A DNA stretch of 64,000 bases from Stramonita haemastoma (taxonomy: Eukaryota > Mollusca > Gastropoda > Neogastropoda > Muricidae): positions 66,553,401 through 66,617,400 of the forward strand of contig CM060322.1 in NCBI GenBank assembly GCA_030674155.1. Reading direction: 5' to 3'. The notes under the pieces are model-generated. The model made no database searches. It worked only from the letters and a program-made list of their open reading frames with translations, and was not told where the DNA came from. Below, in pieces: positions 13,206 through 24,949 of the stretch (within the stretch, counting starts at the first letter, position 1; each line of letters opens with the position of its first letter). The position numbers and the translations under genes are program-made.

Positions 13206-13920
13206 AGAGGGAGAGAAAGAGAGAGAGAGAGAGAGGTATAGAGTAGAGGCGGTAGTCTGCGCTACCTTAAGCAGTTAAACTCAGCTGGGATGTCTCCAGT
13301 GTGTAGTTAAACAAAGTCCATATCACCAGCATGTCTGAAAATATGTCTGCCTCCTGCGGATACCCGCCACCCTTCAATTTAAGCCATTCTCCTTCAGCAG
13401 TAGTTTTTGTGGATGCAGTGAGAGGCGGGTCAGCAGCTATCCCTCGGGTTTGCGGGCTAACTTTTGGGGGATGTTGCCCTACTGGAGGGTCAGTGTGCTA
13501 GGTCATGTCAGCTATTGCGCTACCTGCCTATAGGTTCGTCATTTCCGCAATTAGATTTTAAAAGACACATTAGATATCTACCAAAGTGAATTTCAACCTT
13601 ACATAAGTAATATTTTACCAGACAGACAGACGGACAGAAGCCATAAATTATTAACAAGAGCAAACACCCAAAATTCCTAACAAGGATGGCTGAGAAATGG
13701 ATTACACAAAGTTTAATTATTAAGATGATTTAAAAGTAGCATTCTAAGTAAGCAGTTAAAAGTAATGGATCACATTCATACAAAACAGAAAGGATTAACA
13801 TAATGCATTGTGTTTGAAAGTGTGTGTGTTCCAGACAACGTGAATGCATAAACATCTTGCAATGCTTGCTGTTGTTGTTTTGAAGCCCCCGCCCCCTTTC
13901 TCTGCTTGGCTGCCAGCAAG
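13203..13920. other. Gap without recognised features
   Basis: Mixed-composition sequence without a recognisable motif. A CAGACAGACGGACAGA run sits at 13620. Nothing else could be supported. Confidence 0.5.
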
Positions 13921-13949
13921 ACACGTTCTCTCCAGCTGTGAGTAAAGAT

Positions 13950-15189
13950 TTTCCTTTTCTTCAATTATTCCTATTCAAAATGCGGGTTGTGGGTCTCCCA
14001 GTGACATTAGAGTGCATGCTGAATGCAGTGTTGCATGAACAAACAGTTTCTTCCTTCAAATGGCATGGGCAGGAACAGCAAACTGTTGTTGTGATTCCTC
14101 TGACACACAACACTGAGAGCCATTCCCCTGTTGCTCCAGTGCAAAATGCAATGTACCTGAATAAGTGTCGGTTCAGGTGAGCAGAGACTGAAGGAGAGCA
14201 GAAACCTATAGAGCAAACAACCAAAAGAAAGTGACTGAACAAGTTTTTTCCTCATTGGGTTTGTTTTTACCTATGCCACCTAGTTTCTGCTATATCAAAA
14301 GACATTCTGACGACAACAACACTGCTATGGACATGTTTATGTATGATACCCAGTGCCCTCCCTCTGCAAACTACAGTAAGGATGAACCGTGTATTGACAT
14401 GGCACAGACTGACACAGACAGACAGACAGTGACAATTTCCTATGACAAAAATGCAAGAGATGAGTTGTGTGGGGAGATTGTGAATGTAGCAAGAGAATGT
14501 GGCTGTAGTTGTATAAATGAAATCAAAAACTGTGTCCATGATAATCTGAATGATGTGGCTGATGGCGAAAGGTGGGATGATGTTGTAGAAGATCAAGAAA
14601 AGCGTGGACAGAATGATAGTGATGAGATGCATGCAGAAAATAGTAAACAGGTAGAACGTGCAGAAAATAACAGAGATGAATAGTGTGAGAGTGGGGAAGA
14701 GTGTGCAGACAGTGAGAGAGAGGAAGAGTGTGCAAATAATGTAACAAGGGCAGAGTGTGCCAAATATATGGAAGACGGAATTGACAGCTGCGAAATGCAA
14801 GAGACTGTAACAATAGCAAATATACTAGAAAGATTAGATCAATTGACAGAAGAAGCTGAAGATATCCACTCCATGATGCGTGACATGAGACAGTGCACTG
14901 CTAAAACTCCTGCTGTGCCGTTCACAAAGATGTTTCTTAATTTACAGTACAATGTACATTTCCAGGCAGATTTAACTACATGAGAAAAAATGGGGGATCC
15001 GATGGATGACAGTAGATCTATTTAGAACAATGATATGGAATCCATGTCATGAAGACTGTTTGGGTTGTTGTTAGTTATGCTTTTCATTGATTCTATGTTG
15101 TGTGCCCATTCCCCATCCCACTGTCCCCTTGTGAATGGGCGTCAATGCTTATCACAAAATAAACAATTGTCCTTGTCCTTGTCCTTGTC

Positions 15190-15190
<1 letters not shown>
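13950..15190 (+). pseudogene. Degraded coding-like remnant ending in a retroelement-like tail
   Basis: Two open stretches (13950-14180 and about 14290-14683) resemble a protein broken by stops. The first reads ECMLNAVLHEQTVSSFKW then VVVIPLT, with the feel of the N-terminal domain found in some invertebrate LINE ORF1 proteins. The second is acidic, with a Cys-rich ECGCSC patch and EKRGQNDSDE-type stretches. A third frame to 14983 (SCEMQETVTIANILERLDQL) could be a coiled coil. The block ends near 15160 with AATAAA followed by a TCCTTG triplet repeat, the sort of short tandem tail seen on CR1/L2-type LINEs. I do not recognise the protein. An internally deleted LINE is my best guess. Confidence 0.35.
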
Positions 15191-15272
<82 letters not shown>

Positions 15273-15310
15273 CTCCCCTCTCCTCTCCTCTCCTCTCCTC
15301 TCCTCTCTCT
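15191..15310. repeat. (CT)n then (TCTCC)n microsatellite
   Basis: CT repeat to 15270, then about 40 bases of CCTCT/CTCCT repeats. Confidence 0.95.
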
Positions 15311-15364
15311 TCTGGCATGCAAACTTGTCTTCAAAACTGAACTGCAAGTACGACAGGACAGGAC

Positions 15365-16015
15365 TAATTTACCAGTGATGACTCAATAATTACAACCTTG
15401 CCACTGGAACATTTCTCACTAAAAAGCTCCATCTCCATGGCTTCAATATCTTCCTGAGTCTTTTCTTTCTCTTGGGACATAAATCTATGCTGAATCCCGA
15501 CTCATCAGCGTTGTAAATGGGGTCAGGAGAGGACAGCAACATCGGGTCTATGGCACCCATGCATTTCTTCATCTCCTCAAACCATGCTGACAGCTCATCT
15601 CGTGTCACCACTACTCTCTCAGGCCTAGTGGTTGAACCATTCTTTGGGCCAACTCTGGATGCCTCTTAAAAATGGTTAGCATCCAATCTTTCCCAGGACG
15701 ATTTTCAGTAAAAACTGTCTTGGTTCCTCTTTCATCCAGGATCCTTTTGACCATGTCCTTCAAGTCATCTTTATTGTGCCCAGAGCCTCGCCTGGACAGC
15801 TCTATCAGCCACTTGACCAGCTTTGTCTCCTCCTCACAAGACAGCACTGTTTTGGGGGCAGCCTACATCGGTCTTCGACCATGCACTTTGTCCTCTAGAG
15901 TGGCATAGGGGATGCCGAAAGCTTTGGAGGCACCATGGAGAGACATCTGCTTGGACCTCACCAACTCCACAGATCTCTCCACTTGCTCTTGTGTATACCG
16001 ACATGATGATGCCAT
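15365..16015 (-). pseudogene. Pogo/Tigger-like transposase, catalytic core deleted
   Basis: The frame begins with the Met at 16013-16015: MASSCRYTQEQVERSVELV...GIPYATLEDKVHG is a Psq-type helix-turn-helix. A frameshift near 15850 leads to a CENP-B-type helix-turn-helix (LSCEEETKLVKWLIELSRRG, NRPGKDWMLTIFKRHPELA, 15611-15847). Another frame gives the start of the DDE domain (DPIYNADESGFSI, first catalytic Asp). Straight after that the sequence reads EKTQEDIEAMEMELFSEKCS, a typical acidic C-terminal tail. The DDE core, roughly 200 residues, is therefore missing. Pogo-type transposases bind inverted ends and cut and paste at TA. This copy cannot be active. No terminal repeats were assigned. Confidence 0.8.
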
Positions 16016-16085
16016 TTTAAGAGGGAACTGAAAAATAACAGATCCATAATCAAATACAGATTCACACACCGACACAGATGCAGAG

Positions 16086-16092
16086 CACCACA

Positions 16093-16123
<31 letters not shown>

Positions 16124-16262
16124 GGAAAAACACACACACACACACACACCACACACACACACACGGAAAATACACACACACACACAGAAAACACACACAC
16201 ACAGGGTACACACACACACACAAACACACACACAAATGCAGATTAAGAAACACACACACACA
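16086..16262. repeat. CA-rich microsatellite
   Basis: Imperfect (CA)n with GGAAAA, GAAAA and GGGTA interruptions. It is the source of spurious Cys-Val frames on the minus strand. Confidence 0.93.
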
Positions 16263-16404
16263 TGCTCTCCTTGTAAAATCCTCTCTCCTTTTTTTCTTGG
16301 TTACTGTACACAAATATATTAATCTGTTGTTTTTTCATACTCATTATTGATGCTATTCATGAAACACTTGTAAATAGGCACTGATTATAACTGTGAGAGC
16401 ACAG

Positions 16405-16467
16405 ACCCGACAATGATAGTGTGGTGTTGGATGATGGCTGCTCAACATACCACTTTTATTGTCGGGT
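16405..16467. repeat. Inverted repeat, hairpin-capable
   Basis: ACCCGACAATGATAGTGTGG at 16405-16424 pairs with 16450-16467, whose minus strand reads ACCCGACAATAAAAGTGG. The arms are ~18 bases with three mismatches and a 25-base loop. A C run follows at 16478-16497. It could be part of a DNA transposon end or a small foldback. Confidence 0.6.
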
Positions 16468-16902
16468 GTGCCCAACCCCCCCCCCCCCCCCCCCCCCAGT
16501 GCTCAGATATTTTGATTAAAGCTTGTTTACAATGAACTGGACAATACTTATGTGTCTACACTATGCAGCTATCAACACGCAAAGTTGACTTTGATACAAT
16601 GTTGACAGCAGTGACTATGACCTTCGGTCATATGACTTAATTAACCCCCTTAACAGAGGGGTCCTTAAAGACAACTTACCTCGTTATGTCAAAATTCACA
16701 CTGCGTCACTCTTTCAGAAGGGCGCAAAGAGGAGAACAGCTCAAGGCGGGAAAGTGTGACGTCTTGGTAGGCGGTTTCACCATTACTGGCTTTAGTTAGG
16801 GGGCCTTAGGGCACTGACCCATATGCTGTGTTTCATCAAAATCTGCTTAAACCAAGCATACCAACCCCCTTCTCCCCCCAAAAAAGAAGCCCCTCCCCCC
16901 TT

Positions 16903-17200
16903 AATAGTAGTAGTAGTAGTAGGTAGGTAGGCACCCATCAGTCTCGGAAGATGATGCAGTTGTGCTCTAGTCTTTAGAGCCCAAAGCCTGGGTAAGTAAG
17001 TATGGAGGGTAAACTGTTAGCCTACCCATGCAGCAGACCCCCCCCCCTCTCCACACCACTGGCAGGATCCATTGGAAAGGCAATGACCAATACCAATGGT
17101 TCCAGTACCGTCACAGGAGCCACCAGAATGTTGCCTGAGCTGCCCTGGGGACTCCTAACTCCCTGATTTTTCCTCAGGGATGGTGTCTAAACACAACACT
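16903..17200 (+). mobile_element. Dispersed repeat family 2 (SINE-like)
   Basis: Begins with TAGTAG repeats, then AGGCACCCATCAGTCTCGG and TGCTCTAGTCTTTAGAG with AAAGCCTGGGTAAGT. It ends in a self-complementary segment around CTCCCTGATTTTTCCTCAGG followed by GATGGTGTCTAAACAC. The left part recurs at 46013-46092, and the right part recurs inverted at 18343-18402 and 41240-41325. No coding capacity. The head does not look tRNA-like to me. Confidence 0.65.
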
Positions 17201-17244
17201 TGTGTGCATGCCGGTTTTTAGTTATTTTTTAAAATAATTTTGTC

Positions 17245-17365
17245 ATCTGCTCCTACCAGCACACAATGGCCTGCTTTTCCAAAAGGCCAAACGGGTTTTA
17301 ATGTGTGGGCAAAATGTTCTGTGTGCGTTGGCACAGGGCCTCGGTTTATAGTCTCACACCCTTAA
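17245..17365 (-). mobile_element. SINE family 1, body fragment
   Basis: It matches the family-1 body in the same orientation as the full copy: GTCATCTGCTCCTACCAGCA, CACAATGGCCTGCTTTTCC, GCCTCGGTTTATAGTCTCA. The tRNA head is absent. Confidence 0.72.
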
Positions 17366-18323
<958 letters not shown>

Positions 18324-18509
18324 CCAGCATGCATACAGGTGTCGAGTTTAGACACCATCCCTGAGGAAAAATCGGGGAGTTGGAGTCCCCAGAAGGGTTT
18401 GGCTAACCAATTACAAATTCCAATTCTAATGATGTTGCTTATAGCTCAGCTGACCACATACGCCATATTGGGGCTGTCACCTCGTCATATTTTCAAACTC
18501 TATGAAAAG

Positions 18510-18800
18510 TGTGGGACTATGTACAGTTTAAAACGGGGTATAAAAAACCTACCTCTTGGCCAAAAACCTCTGCAGGAACAACGGCAACCAACCCAAAACC
18601 CCAAGTCCTGCAGGTCCAACATGATGCCCTAAGCGGTGTCGTAGGCCTTCTCCAGGTTGAAGAAAACGACCACTGCCGCCCCCTGTTGACAAAAGCGTTC
18701 TGGACTGTCATCTCGAGGGGACCAGGTGGTCCAGGGTGCAGCGATTCTTGCAGAACAGGATACATGTGCACAAGATGTTCTCCATGTGTTCCCACATGGG
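18510..18800 (-). pseudogene. I/Jockey-type LINE RT fragment
   Basis: Read on the minus strand in alternating frames it gives the RT finger/palm region: NRCTLDHLV, LEMTVQNAFVN, VVFFNLEKAYDT (palm block, with Asn where the catalytic Asp should be), LDLQDLGFW and LFLQRF. At least two frameshifts occur within 290 bases. It is only a scrap, with no endonuclease or YADD block next to it. Confidence 0.65.
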
Positions 18801-18921
18801 CCTCGGTTTAAAGTCTCATCTGTTTAAAGTCTCATCAGAAGGACTTGTGTGTGTGTGTGTGAGTGTTTGACTTGATTGATTCCAGATTTATGATTAGTTT
18901 TTATGTTTTTCACTGATAATT

Positions 18922-18923
<2 letters not shown>

Positions 18924-19001
<78 letters not shown>

Positions 19002-19012
19002 CTCTCTCTCTC
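18924..19012. repeat. (TC)n microsatellite
   Basis: About 75 bases of TC with a CCTCC interruption near its right end. Confidence 0.95.
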
Positions 19013-19017
19013 TGAAA

Positions 19018-19260
19018 GTCCTTTGGATGAGACTTGAAACCACGGGCTGTGTGTGTGTGAACGCATGCAGAACATCTTGCACACACATTAAAGCCTATTC
19101 CGCTTTTTGTAAGAGTAGGCCATCATGTGCCGGTGGGAACAGATGACATTTACCAAACTGCATACACACTGGGACTGGATGTAAAAAAGTACAAGAGTGC
19201 TTATTCCATTATCCTTGATATAAAAGAATAATAAATAAATAAATAAAAATAAAATAAACA
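19018..19260 (+). mobile_element. SINE family 1, body and tail
   Basis: Sense orientation on the plus strand. It starts at AAGTCCTTTGGATGAGACTT, runs through AGAGTAGGCCATCATGTGCC and GGGACTGGATGTAAAAAAG, and ends GATATAAAAGAATAATAAAT with an AAAT repeat tail. The head is replaced by the TC microsatellite. Confidence 0.8.
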
Positions 19261-19401
19261 CACACACATACACACACGCCAGTACACCCGTACACATACC
19301 TACACATATGCCTACAGGCTTACCATATGCACGCAAGCACGCACACACACACAGGCATACCCCCCCACACACCTAAGCAGCACATACACATTTAAAGCAC
19401 A

Positions 19402-19424
19402 GGGGGGGGGGGGGGGGGGGGGGG
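19402..19424. repeat. Poly(G) run of ~23
   Basis: Long mononucleotide G run. Length is likely unstable. Confidence 0.95.
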
Positions 19425-19510
19425 AGTTCGGGATACCCTAGTTCTTAGACTGGCAATCAAGGGGATTTACCCCCTGGAGTTAATATTAGTACAGACTTCA
19501 CTCTCCCCCA

Positions 19511-19734
19511 AAAGTCCTTTGGATGAGACTTTAAACCAAGGCCTTTTGAGCAAACCCAGCAGAACATTTTGCCACATTTTAAATCCTGTTCCAGTTAGGG
19601 AAAGAGTACACCATTGTGTACCCATGGGGGTATACCAAAATTTACAAAACTAGATACACACAGGGACTAGGTGTAAAAAAGCACACGACTGCTTATACCA
19701 TTATCATCCCTATAAAAGATTAAAGGATAAAATC

Positions 19735-19735
<1 letters not shown>
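19511..19735 (+). mobile_element. SINE family 1, body and tail
   Basis: Plus-strand copy: AAGTCCTTTGGATGAGACTT, GTGTACCCATGGGGGTATAC (diverged GTGCCNGTGGGAACAGATG), GGGACTAGGTGTAAAAAAGC, ATCCCTATAAAAGATTAAAG. It is more diverged than the copy at 19018. Confidence 0.78.

Positions 19736-19736
<1 letters not shown>

Positions 19737-19822
<86 letters not shown>
19737..19822. repeat. (TC)n(AC)n microsatellite
   Basis: TC to about 19797, then AC to about 19821. It sits in the same position relative to a SINE body as the TC tract at 18924, which suggests the pair was duplicated together. Confidence 0.93.
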
Positions 19823-19824
<2 letters not shown>

Positions 19825-20118
19825 CCCCTAAAGTAGACTGTAAACCCAGGCCCTGTGGGAAGGCATGCCGAACTTCTTGCCCACACATTAAATCCTGTTC
19901 CCCTGCTTTTTGTAAGAGTAGGCCATTGTGTGCCAGTGGGAACAGATGACAATAGTTACAAAACTGCATACACATGGGGACTGGTTGAAAAAAAGCAAAT
20001 GAGTGCTTATTCCATTATCCTCAATATAAAGGAATAAATAAATACACACACACACAAAGGCTATTGTGTGCCCGTGGGAATGATGACAAAATTTACAAGA
20101 CTGCATACACAGGGGGAC
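19822..20118 (+). mobile_element. SINE family 1, one body-tail copy plus a second partial copy
   Basis: 19822-20045 is a body and tail (CTCTCCCCTAAAGTAGACTG, AGAGTAGGCCATTGTGTGCC, GACTGGTTGAAAAAAAGCAA, AAATAAATACACAC). 20058-20118 is a second piece starting at GGCTATTGTGTGCCCGTGGG and stopping at GGGGGACT, where a TTAA-flanked element begins. Confidence 0.78.
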
Positions 20119-20850
20119 TTAACCTTCGCCAGACCCTGTGGGTGAAAAATTACCCAGACTCTCATTTAAATTATCATAACTTTGTCAGTTTTTATTCTAT
20201 CAAGCTAAACTTTTATGACTCTGTTTATTATACATTTGTGCATAATTTCACAGAATATGAAGATTTTATGTTAATAAATAGAGGAGTAATTAAACCATAA
20301 AAACGTATAACCCTCGCCAGATACCGTGGGTGGCTGGTCACCCATACTTTTTATATAGATCACAACTCTTTCTCATACACATGCTAGAGCTCGTAGGTGG
20401 CTGGTCACCACATATTATACACATACCGTAACCTTTATTTCTACACATGCGCACGCCGGGGCTAGTGGGTGGCTGCTACGGGAAGTTCTGGCATCATTCT
20501 CACATCAGAAGCCATTTTGGAGAACACCTGGAACCGTAATATCTGAAGGCAAGTACACTTTTTTCCTCCCATCTTAGTCGGCATCTGCTGCAAGGAAGTC
20601 CACCACCAGCCAAATTCCAAAGAAACAAAAGAAGGCACAAGGCCACTGTGGCTTTTGCCACTGGAAGGCTGATTGCAAAACAACAGGTTCCTGCATTACC
20701 AGCCAAAACTGGATATGTCAAGATCACGCTATGCACATCTGCCTAGACTGCAGTCTGATGCTGCAGACAGAGGTTACTATCATCCAAGAACCTGGTGATG
20801 ATGAACTGCCAAGAGCAACACCTCCCACTCCTAGCAATTGTTGAGACCAG
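20119..20850 (+). mobile_element. piggyBac-like element remnant, mostly deleted
   Basis: TTAA at 20119-20122 is followed by CCTTCGCCAGACCCTGTGGG, and a related CCCTCGCCAGATACCGTGGG starts at 20312. Duplicated end motifs of this CC(C/T)TCGCCAGA...GTGGGTG form fit terminal and subterminal repeats of piggyBac-type elements. Downstream lies a Cys-rich transposase C-terminus (20578-20844). Only about 450 bases separate the two, so nearly all of the transposase is gone. The right end was not found. Confidence 0.55.
20578..20844 (+). pseudogene. piggyBac transposase C-terminal cysteine-rich domain
   Basis: An open stretch ending at a stop near 20842 reads SASAARKSTTSQIPKKQKK, then a Cys/His cluster: CGFCHWKADC, SC, and WICQDHAMHICLDC. 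The spacing CxxC ... IC-x2-H-x4-C-x2-C matches the C-terminal zinc-binding domain that piggyBac transposases use to bind their ends. The catalytic DDD core is absent. A TTTTTTCCTCCCATCTTAG acceptor-like sequence sits just before 20578, so this may once have been a terminal exon. Confidence 0.6.
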
Positions 20851-21234
20851 AGGCAACAAATACAAGAACAAAATCAGTTTTAGCAGCTCCGTATTGATGC
20901 TGGTAAATGTTTGTCTCAGCTCTAAACTGGTAATGATGTCCTTCAGAAGAATGAAAGTATTTTCTACTGTTTTTGTTTGATTTTGTTGGTTTGTTTGATT
21001 TGTTGTTATCTTATCCAAGACCTTCAGTACTGAAATGTGGGATACTATTCGCACAGACAGTTAAGGTTTGTATTTCTTCTTAGTATTGTGTGCATTCAGT
21101 TTAGAATCATATTTCTTGTATTTTGCAAGTGTGTGTGTGTGCGTGTGTACGCGTGCAAATGTGCACTTATTCATATGGGTTATTCTGTTCTTATATGTGT
21201 GTGTTGTTGTTGTTGTTGTTGTCATCATCATACT

Positions 21235-21650
21235 GTCTAAGAACATATGGCAGAACCAATCTCTCTGCCTCTTAACAAAAACCCAGTGGCAAGATAACAT
21301 CACCAATGAAGAAATTCTCCACAGAGTCAGACTGCCTGGTCTGTACTCCATAGTGCTGCAGCAGAAACTTGTCAGCCTGCATATGGAGCAAGGATGGCGG
21401 ACACAGGAAAAACTGAAGCTGTCTTCTTTGGCCAGCTGAAACAGGGCACAGGTCGCTGCTGCATTCACAGGAAAGGCTTCAGAGACTCACTGAAGAAGCA
21501 ACTGTCATAGGCAGAAATTCAGCACCAGACATGGCATTGGAACAAGTTTTGCTATTCCACCCTAAGAGCCAGCAGAAAGTTTGAACTTCAGAGAAGTGTC
21601 ACAGCATAAGAGAAATGTAAGAGGCGGGAGTTTGAAATGGGTTGATAGGT
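21235..21650 (+). pseudogene. LINE ORF2 C-terminal fragment
   Basis: Reads QWQDNITNEEILHRVRLPGL then LQQKLVSLHMEQGWR. This is the WQDxxxNxEVLxRAGLPSI ... RRLRWLGHV block found near the C-terminus of RTE-related and other LINE ORF2 proteins. Then, after a frameshift, GELKQGTGRCC and FRDSLKKQL (the ELAxGTRxxGxPxxRYKDxLKxxL block) and EKCKRREFEMG. RT and endonuclease are absent to the left. It is a 5'-truncated copy. Confidence 0.65.
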
Positions 21651-21864
21651 GAAGTTGGCTGTAAGACAGTTCTGAAAGCCCTCTTGTTCAGGCCAAAATA
21701 GATCAGTTTGGGATTCCTTTTTCTCAGTCCTCCTTTCAGTTGAGGATATTTCTGTGTTAACATTGTGGCATCAGTTCAGGTATTGGTAGGTTAACCTGGG
21801 GATTAACCATATTTTTTCAGTGCTCTGTGTGTCTTATCGGTATGTTTTATTATTATTTTTTTTT

Positions 21865-22075
21865 ATTTCAAGGATAATGGAATAAGCACTCATGTGCTTT
21901 TCTACAGCTGATCCCTATGTGTGTGCAGTTTTGTAAATTTTGTCAGCTGTTGCTACTGGCACACAATGGCCTACTTTTCTGAAAAATGGAACAGGCTTTC
22001 ACATGTGCGCAAGATGTTTTGCATGTGTTCGCACACATGATGTCAGTTTATAGTCTCATTTGAGGAACTTTTGGG
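21865..22075 (-). mobile_element. SINE family 1, body and tail
   Basis: Minus-strand copy. On the plus strand: TTTCAAGGATAATGGAATAA (tail end), CTGATCCCTATGTGTGTGCA, GGCACACAATGGCCTACTTT, GATGTCAGTTTATAGTCTCA. The head is absent. TG-rich sequence (22096-22235) follows. Confidence 0.8.
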
Positions 22076-22264
22076 GGAGGAGAGTTGGTATTGGTGGTGT
22101 GTGCATGTGTGTGAGTCTGTGTGTGTGCGTGTGCGTGCGTGCTTGTGTGTTTGTGTGTTTGTGTGTGTGTTTGTTGTATGTGTGCGTGCAGGTGCGTGTG
22201 AGTAGATCACTACATGTGCGTGTGTGTGAGAGAGAGATTGAGGATTGAGATTGTCTCTGCCTCT

Positions 22265-22510
22265 CTTAGGCAGAGACAAGTCAAAGTCAAGTCAAAAATA
22301 CTTCATTATCCCTGAAGGGCAATTACAATACTGACAGGCATATTGATACCAATCATAATCGAAAGACACAAGATAGCTGCATTTCATATTTGTTCAGACA
22401 TTATACGTTTCAAATAAAAATATCACAAACACTCACACTCTTACGCATGTGCGCACACGCATACACTCATACACACAAACACACACACATACACACACAC
22501 AGCCCAGAGC
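22265..22510. repeat. Retroelement-tail-like repeat and CA-rich sequence
   Basis: AGTCAAAGTCAAGTCAAAAA at 22271 followed by CTTCATTATCCCTGAAGGGC. The AAGTCAAGTCAAA motif recurs at 41758, 39170 and 43489 at the start of other dispersed repeats. CA-rich sequence at 22430-22500. Confidence 0.5.
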
Positions 22511-23249
22511 TCTATACCTGTTAAAAATCAGCTGTGTACATTTTTTTTCTTTATACTGTTGCTGTTGTACAACCTTCCCCTACCTCCCACCCTTTGGCCT
22601 TTCCCCCTGTTGTCAATGATTTGGTTCTGTCCTCAGTATTACTCTTCACAGTCTGTGTGTAGCTGATGACATCATGATAGATTTACTGATAGTCAGGATT
22701 CTTTCTGTCCTCAGTATAATCCTTCACAGTTCGTATGTAGCTGATGACATCATTATAGATTTACTGACAGTCAGGATTCCTTCTGCCCTCAGTATAATCC
22801 TTCACATAGTCACATAGTCAGGATTCCTTTTTCTTTTTAGAAATCAAGTTGAGTTGGATTGTGGTAGACATAAACATTTCTGTTTCTTAGCTTCTTGATT
22901 TAAAATGCTTTTGAACTGTCAGATACATGTTTTGCAGAATCATTTTGATTAGATGAAATGTTCAATTGCCATGAAGATGGTACTGGTTTTGAATACTTCA
23001 GTATATTTCTTTTTAACACTTTTTTTTCAAGTATGACTTTTCAGGGTGTGGTCAGGCTGGCCACTGTTCATTAACATGACTCTGTCCAGTATGAACCAGA
23101 AATTCTCTCCAGCAGTCTGTAGGACATTTGCACCAGCTGCTAGCTCCATCATGGAATTTTTAGCTAGCAAGAATCAGGGAGTGGAATTAAATAAAGGAAT
23201 AAAAATTTAAAAGAAAAACCCCATATAGACACAAAGACAGACACAGAGA
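22511..23249. other. Gap with a short direct repeat
   Basis: A ~75-base block (CCTCAGTATtACTCTTCACAG ... GATGACATCATGATAGATTT ... TGTCAGGATTC) occurs two to three times at 22630-22825. Nothing else is recognisable. Confidence 0.55.
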
Positions 23250-23250
23250 G

Positions 23251-23341
<91 letters not shown>
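23250..23341. repeat. (CA)n microsatellite
   Basis: About 92 bases of uninterrupted CA. Confidence 0.97.
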
Positions 23342-23342
<1 letters not shown>

Positions 23343-23695
23343 TTTGATATGTATGTTGTTGAATGTTTAGAATAAATGGTGTTTTGTGGTGCTTAATTTT
23401 TTTTTATTTTTATAAATATACTCTGTAAAGTGACAGTTTGAAATGCAAGGCTGTATCTTAGTAAGCTCTGGTCAGTGATGATAGTCTTCAGATGTTAGGG
23501 ATGACAGAGTTGTTGAATTGATCTCCAGATGGACATGGGCAGAGTGCTGTTAACTCATGTTCAGGTTCAGGAGATGACTGAGTGAGGCTGTAAAAAGCTG
23601 TCCAAATGGTCATCATTGGCTTGTAGCCTTATTTCTTCTTCTTTTAAATAGAGTCAAGATGTTGCTTTTACTGAGATATAGGCTGGTCTATGGGA

Positions 23696-23696
<1 letters not shown>

Positions 23697-23780
<84 letters not shown>
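23697..23780. repeat. (CA)n microsatellite
   Basis: About 80 bases of CA with a single ACC interruption near 23740. The 355 bases between the two CA tracts hold nothing recognisable. Confidence 0.95.
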
Positions 23781-23782
<2 letters not shown>

Positions 23783-23980
23783 CTACTTTAGTACTGCTGA
23801 GATTTGGTACCATACTACTACATTGTTTTTAGACTTAGATACATTGTTGTTATGATTATACAATACTTCAGACTTTAATATATATGACTGAAGTATTTTA
23901 AATGTAGACAATATATCACTATGCAGCATTCTGAAGTTAAATATGACTATAACATGGATTATTTTAAATGTAGATACATG

Positions 23981-24000
23981 TCCCCCCCCCCCCCCCCCCC
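23981..24000. repeat. Poly(C) run
   Basis: About 20 C in copy A. The corresponding point in copy B (about 56441) has only CCCCC. Confidence 0.93.
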
Positions 24001-24949
24001 AGTATATCTTGTGTAACTGGGAACCCAGACAGGGATCAGACTGCATTCTTACTTACTACTCAGTGTAGACTGTTGTGTTCATTTTCTCTGATGCTTTCCT
24101 GTCATTCACAGTGCAGGGACTAGTCTTTTCTGCCAAGCTTTGGTCAGTATTTCCTTAAAGGATTAATGATAGGCTTTTCTCTAGTTCATTACACATCTCT
24201 TAGTTTTTCTGACACATTTCCCAGTTTTCTCTGTCATATATAGCATATATATTGTAGCATTTGTGAGGAAGCTTCAGTAGATGTATATCATTGGATATTT
24301 CTTTCATTTGTTTTAACTGATTAGCTCTCTTCTGTATCATTTTCTTGTTTGATCCACAGATTTTTCTCAAGAGAATGCTAACACATCGCTTTCAGTAGTC
24401 ATGTGTGTGTGAACTTAAAAGTTTGCAAACCTCTCCCCCACCCCCACCCTCAAACACCCTCACCATGTAAAGACACACACATACATGCAATCACATATAT
24501 GCATACTTGCACATGTGTTGGGAATTAGGGATGCGGAAGAGATTAAGAGATAGAGAGATAAAGATGACAACTTTTATTTATTGGCGGTAATAGATTAGCC
24601 AGAATAACTTTATTTTAAAAAATCTTACCCTCAGAGAGAGAGAAAGTTCAACAAAAAGATTTTTTTCCTTTGCAAGACTTCAAAATTCATTTTCAAAACC
24701 AGTGTTGAAGAGACGCATTTGTCAACAGTAAACCCCTGTGGTAAGCCACACTCCCTTACACCCAAAAGTAAATAGGAATTCATTTCTTCCGGGGTTATCA
24801 AATGGGGATTCATAAAACCTTCACTCAAGGCATGAAAGTCCTTTTTAGAACGCACTCACACCCCACACATTTGCACTCGCTCATGCATTTGTATGCACAC
24901 ACATGCACACATTCACGCAAGCATGCATGCCCGCAGGTATGCACACTTA

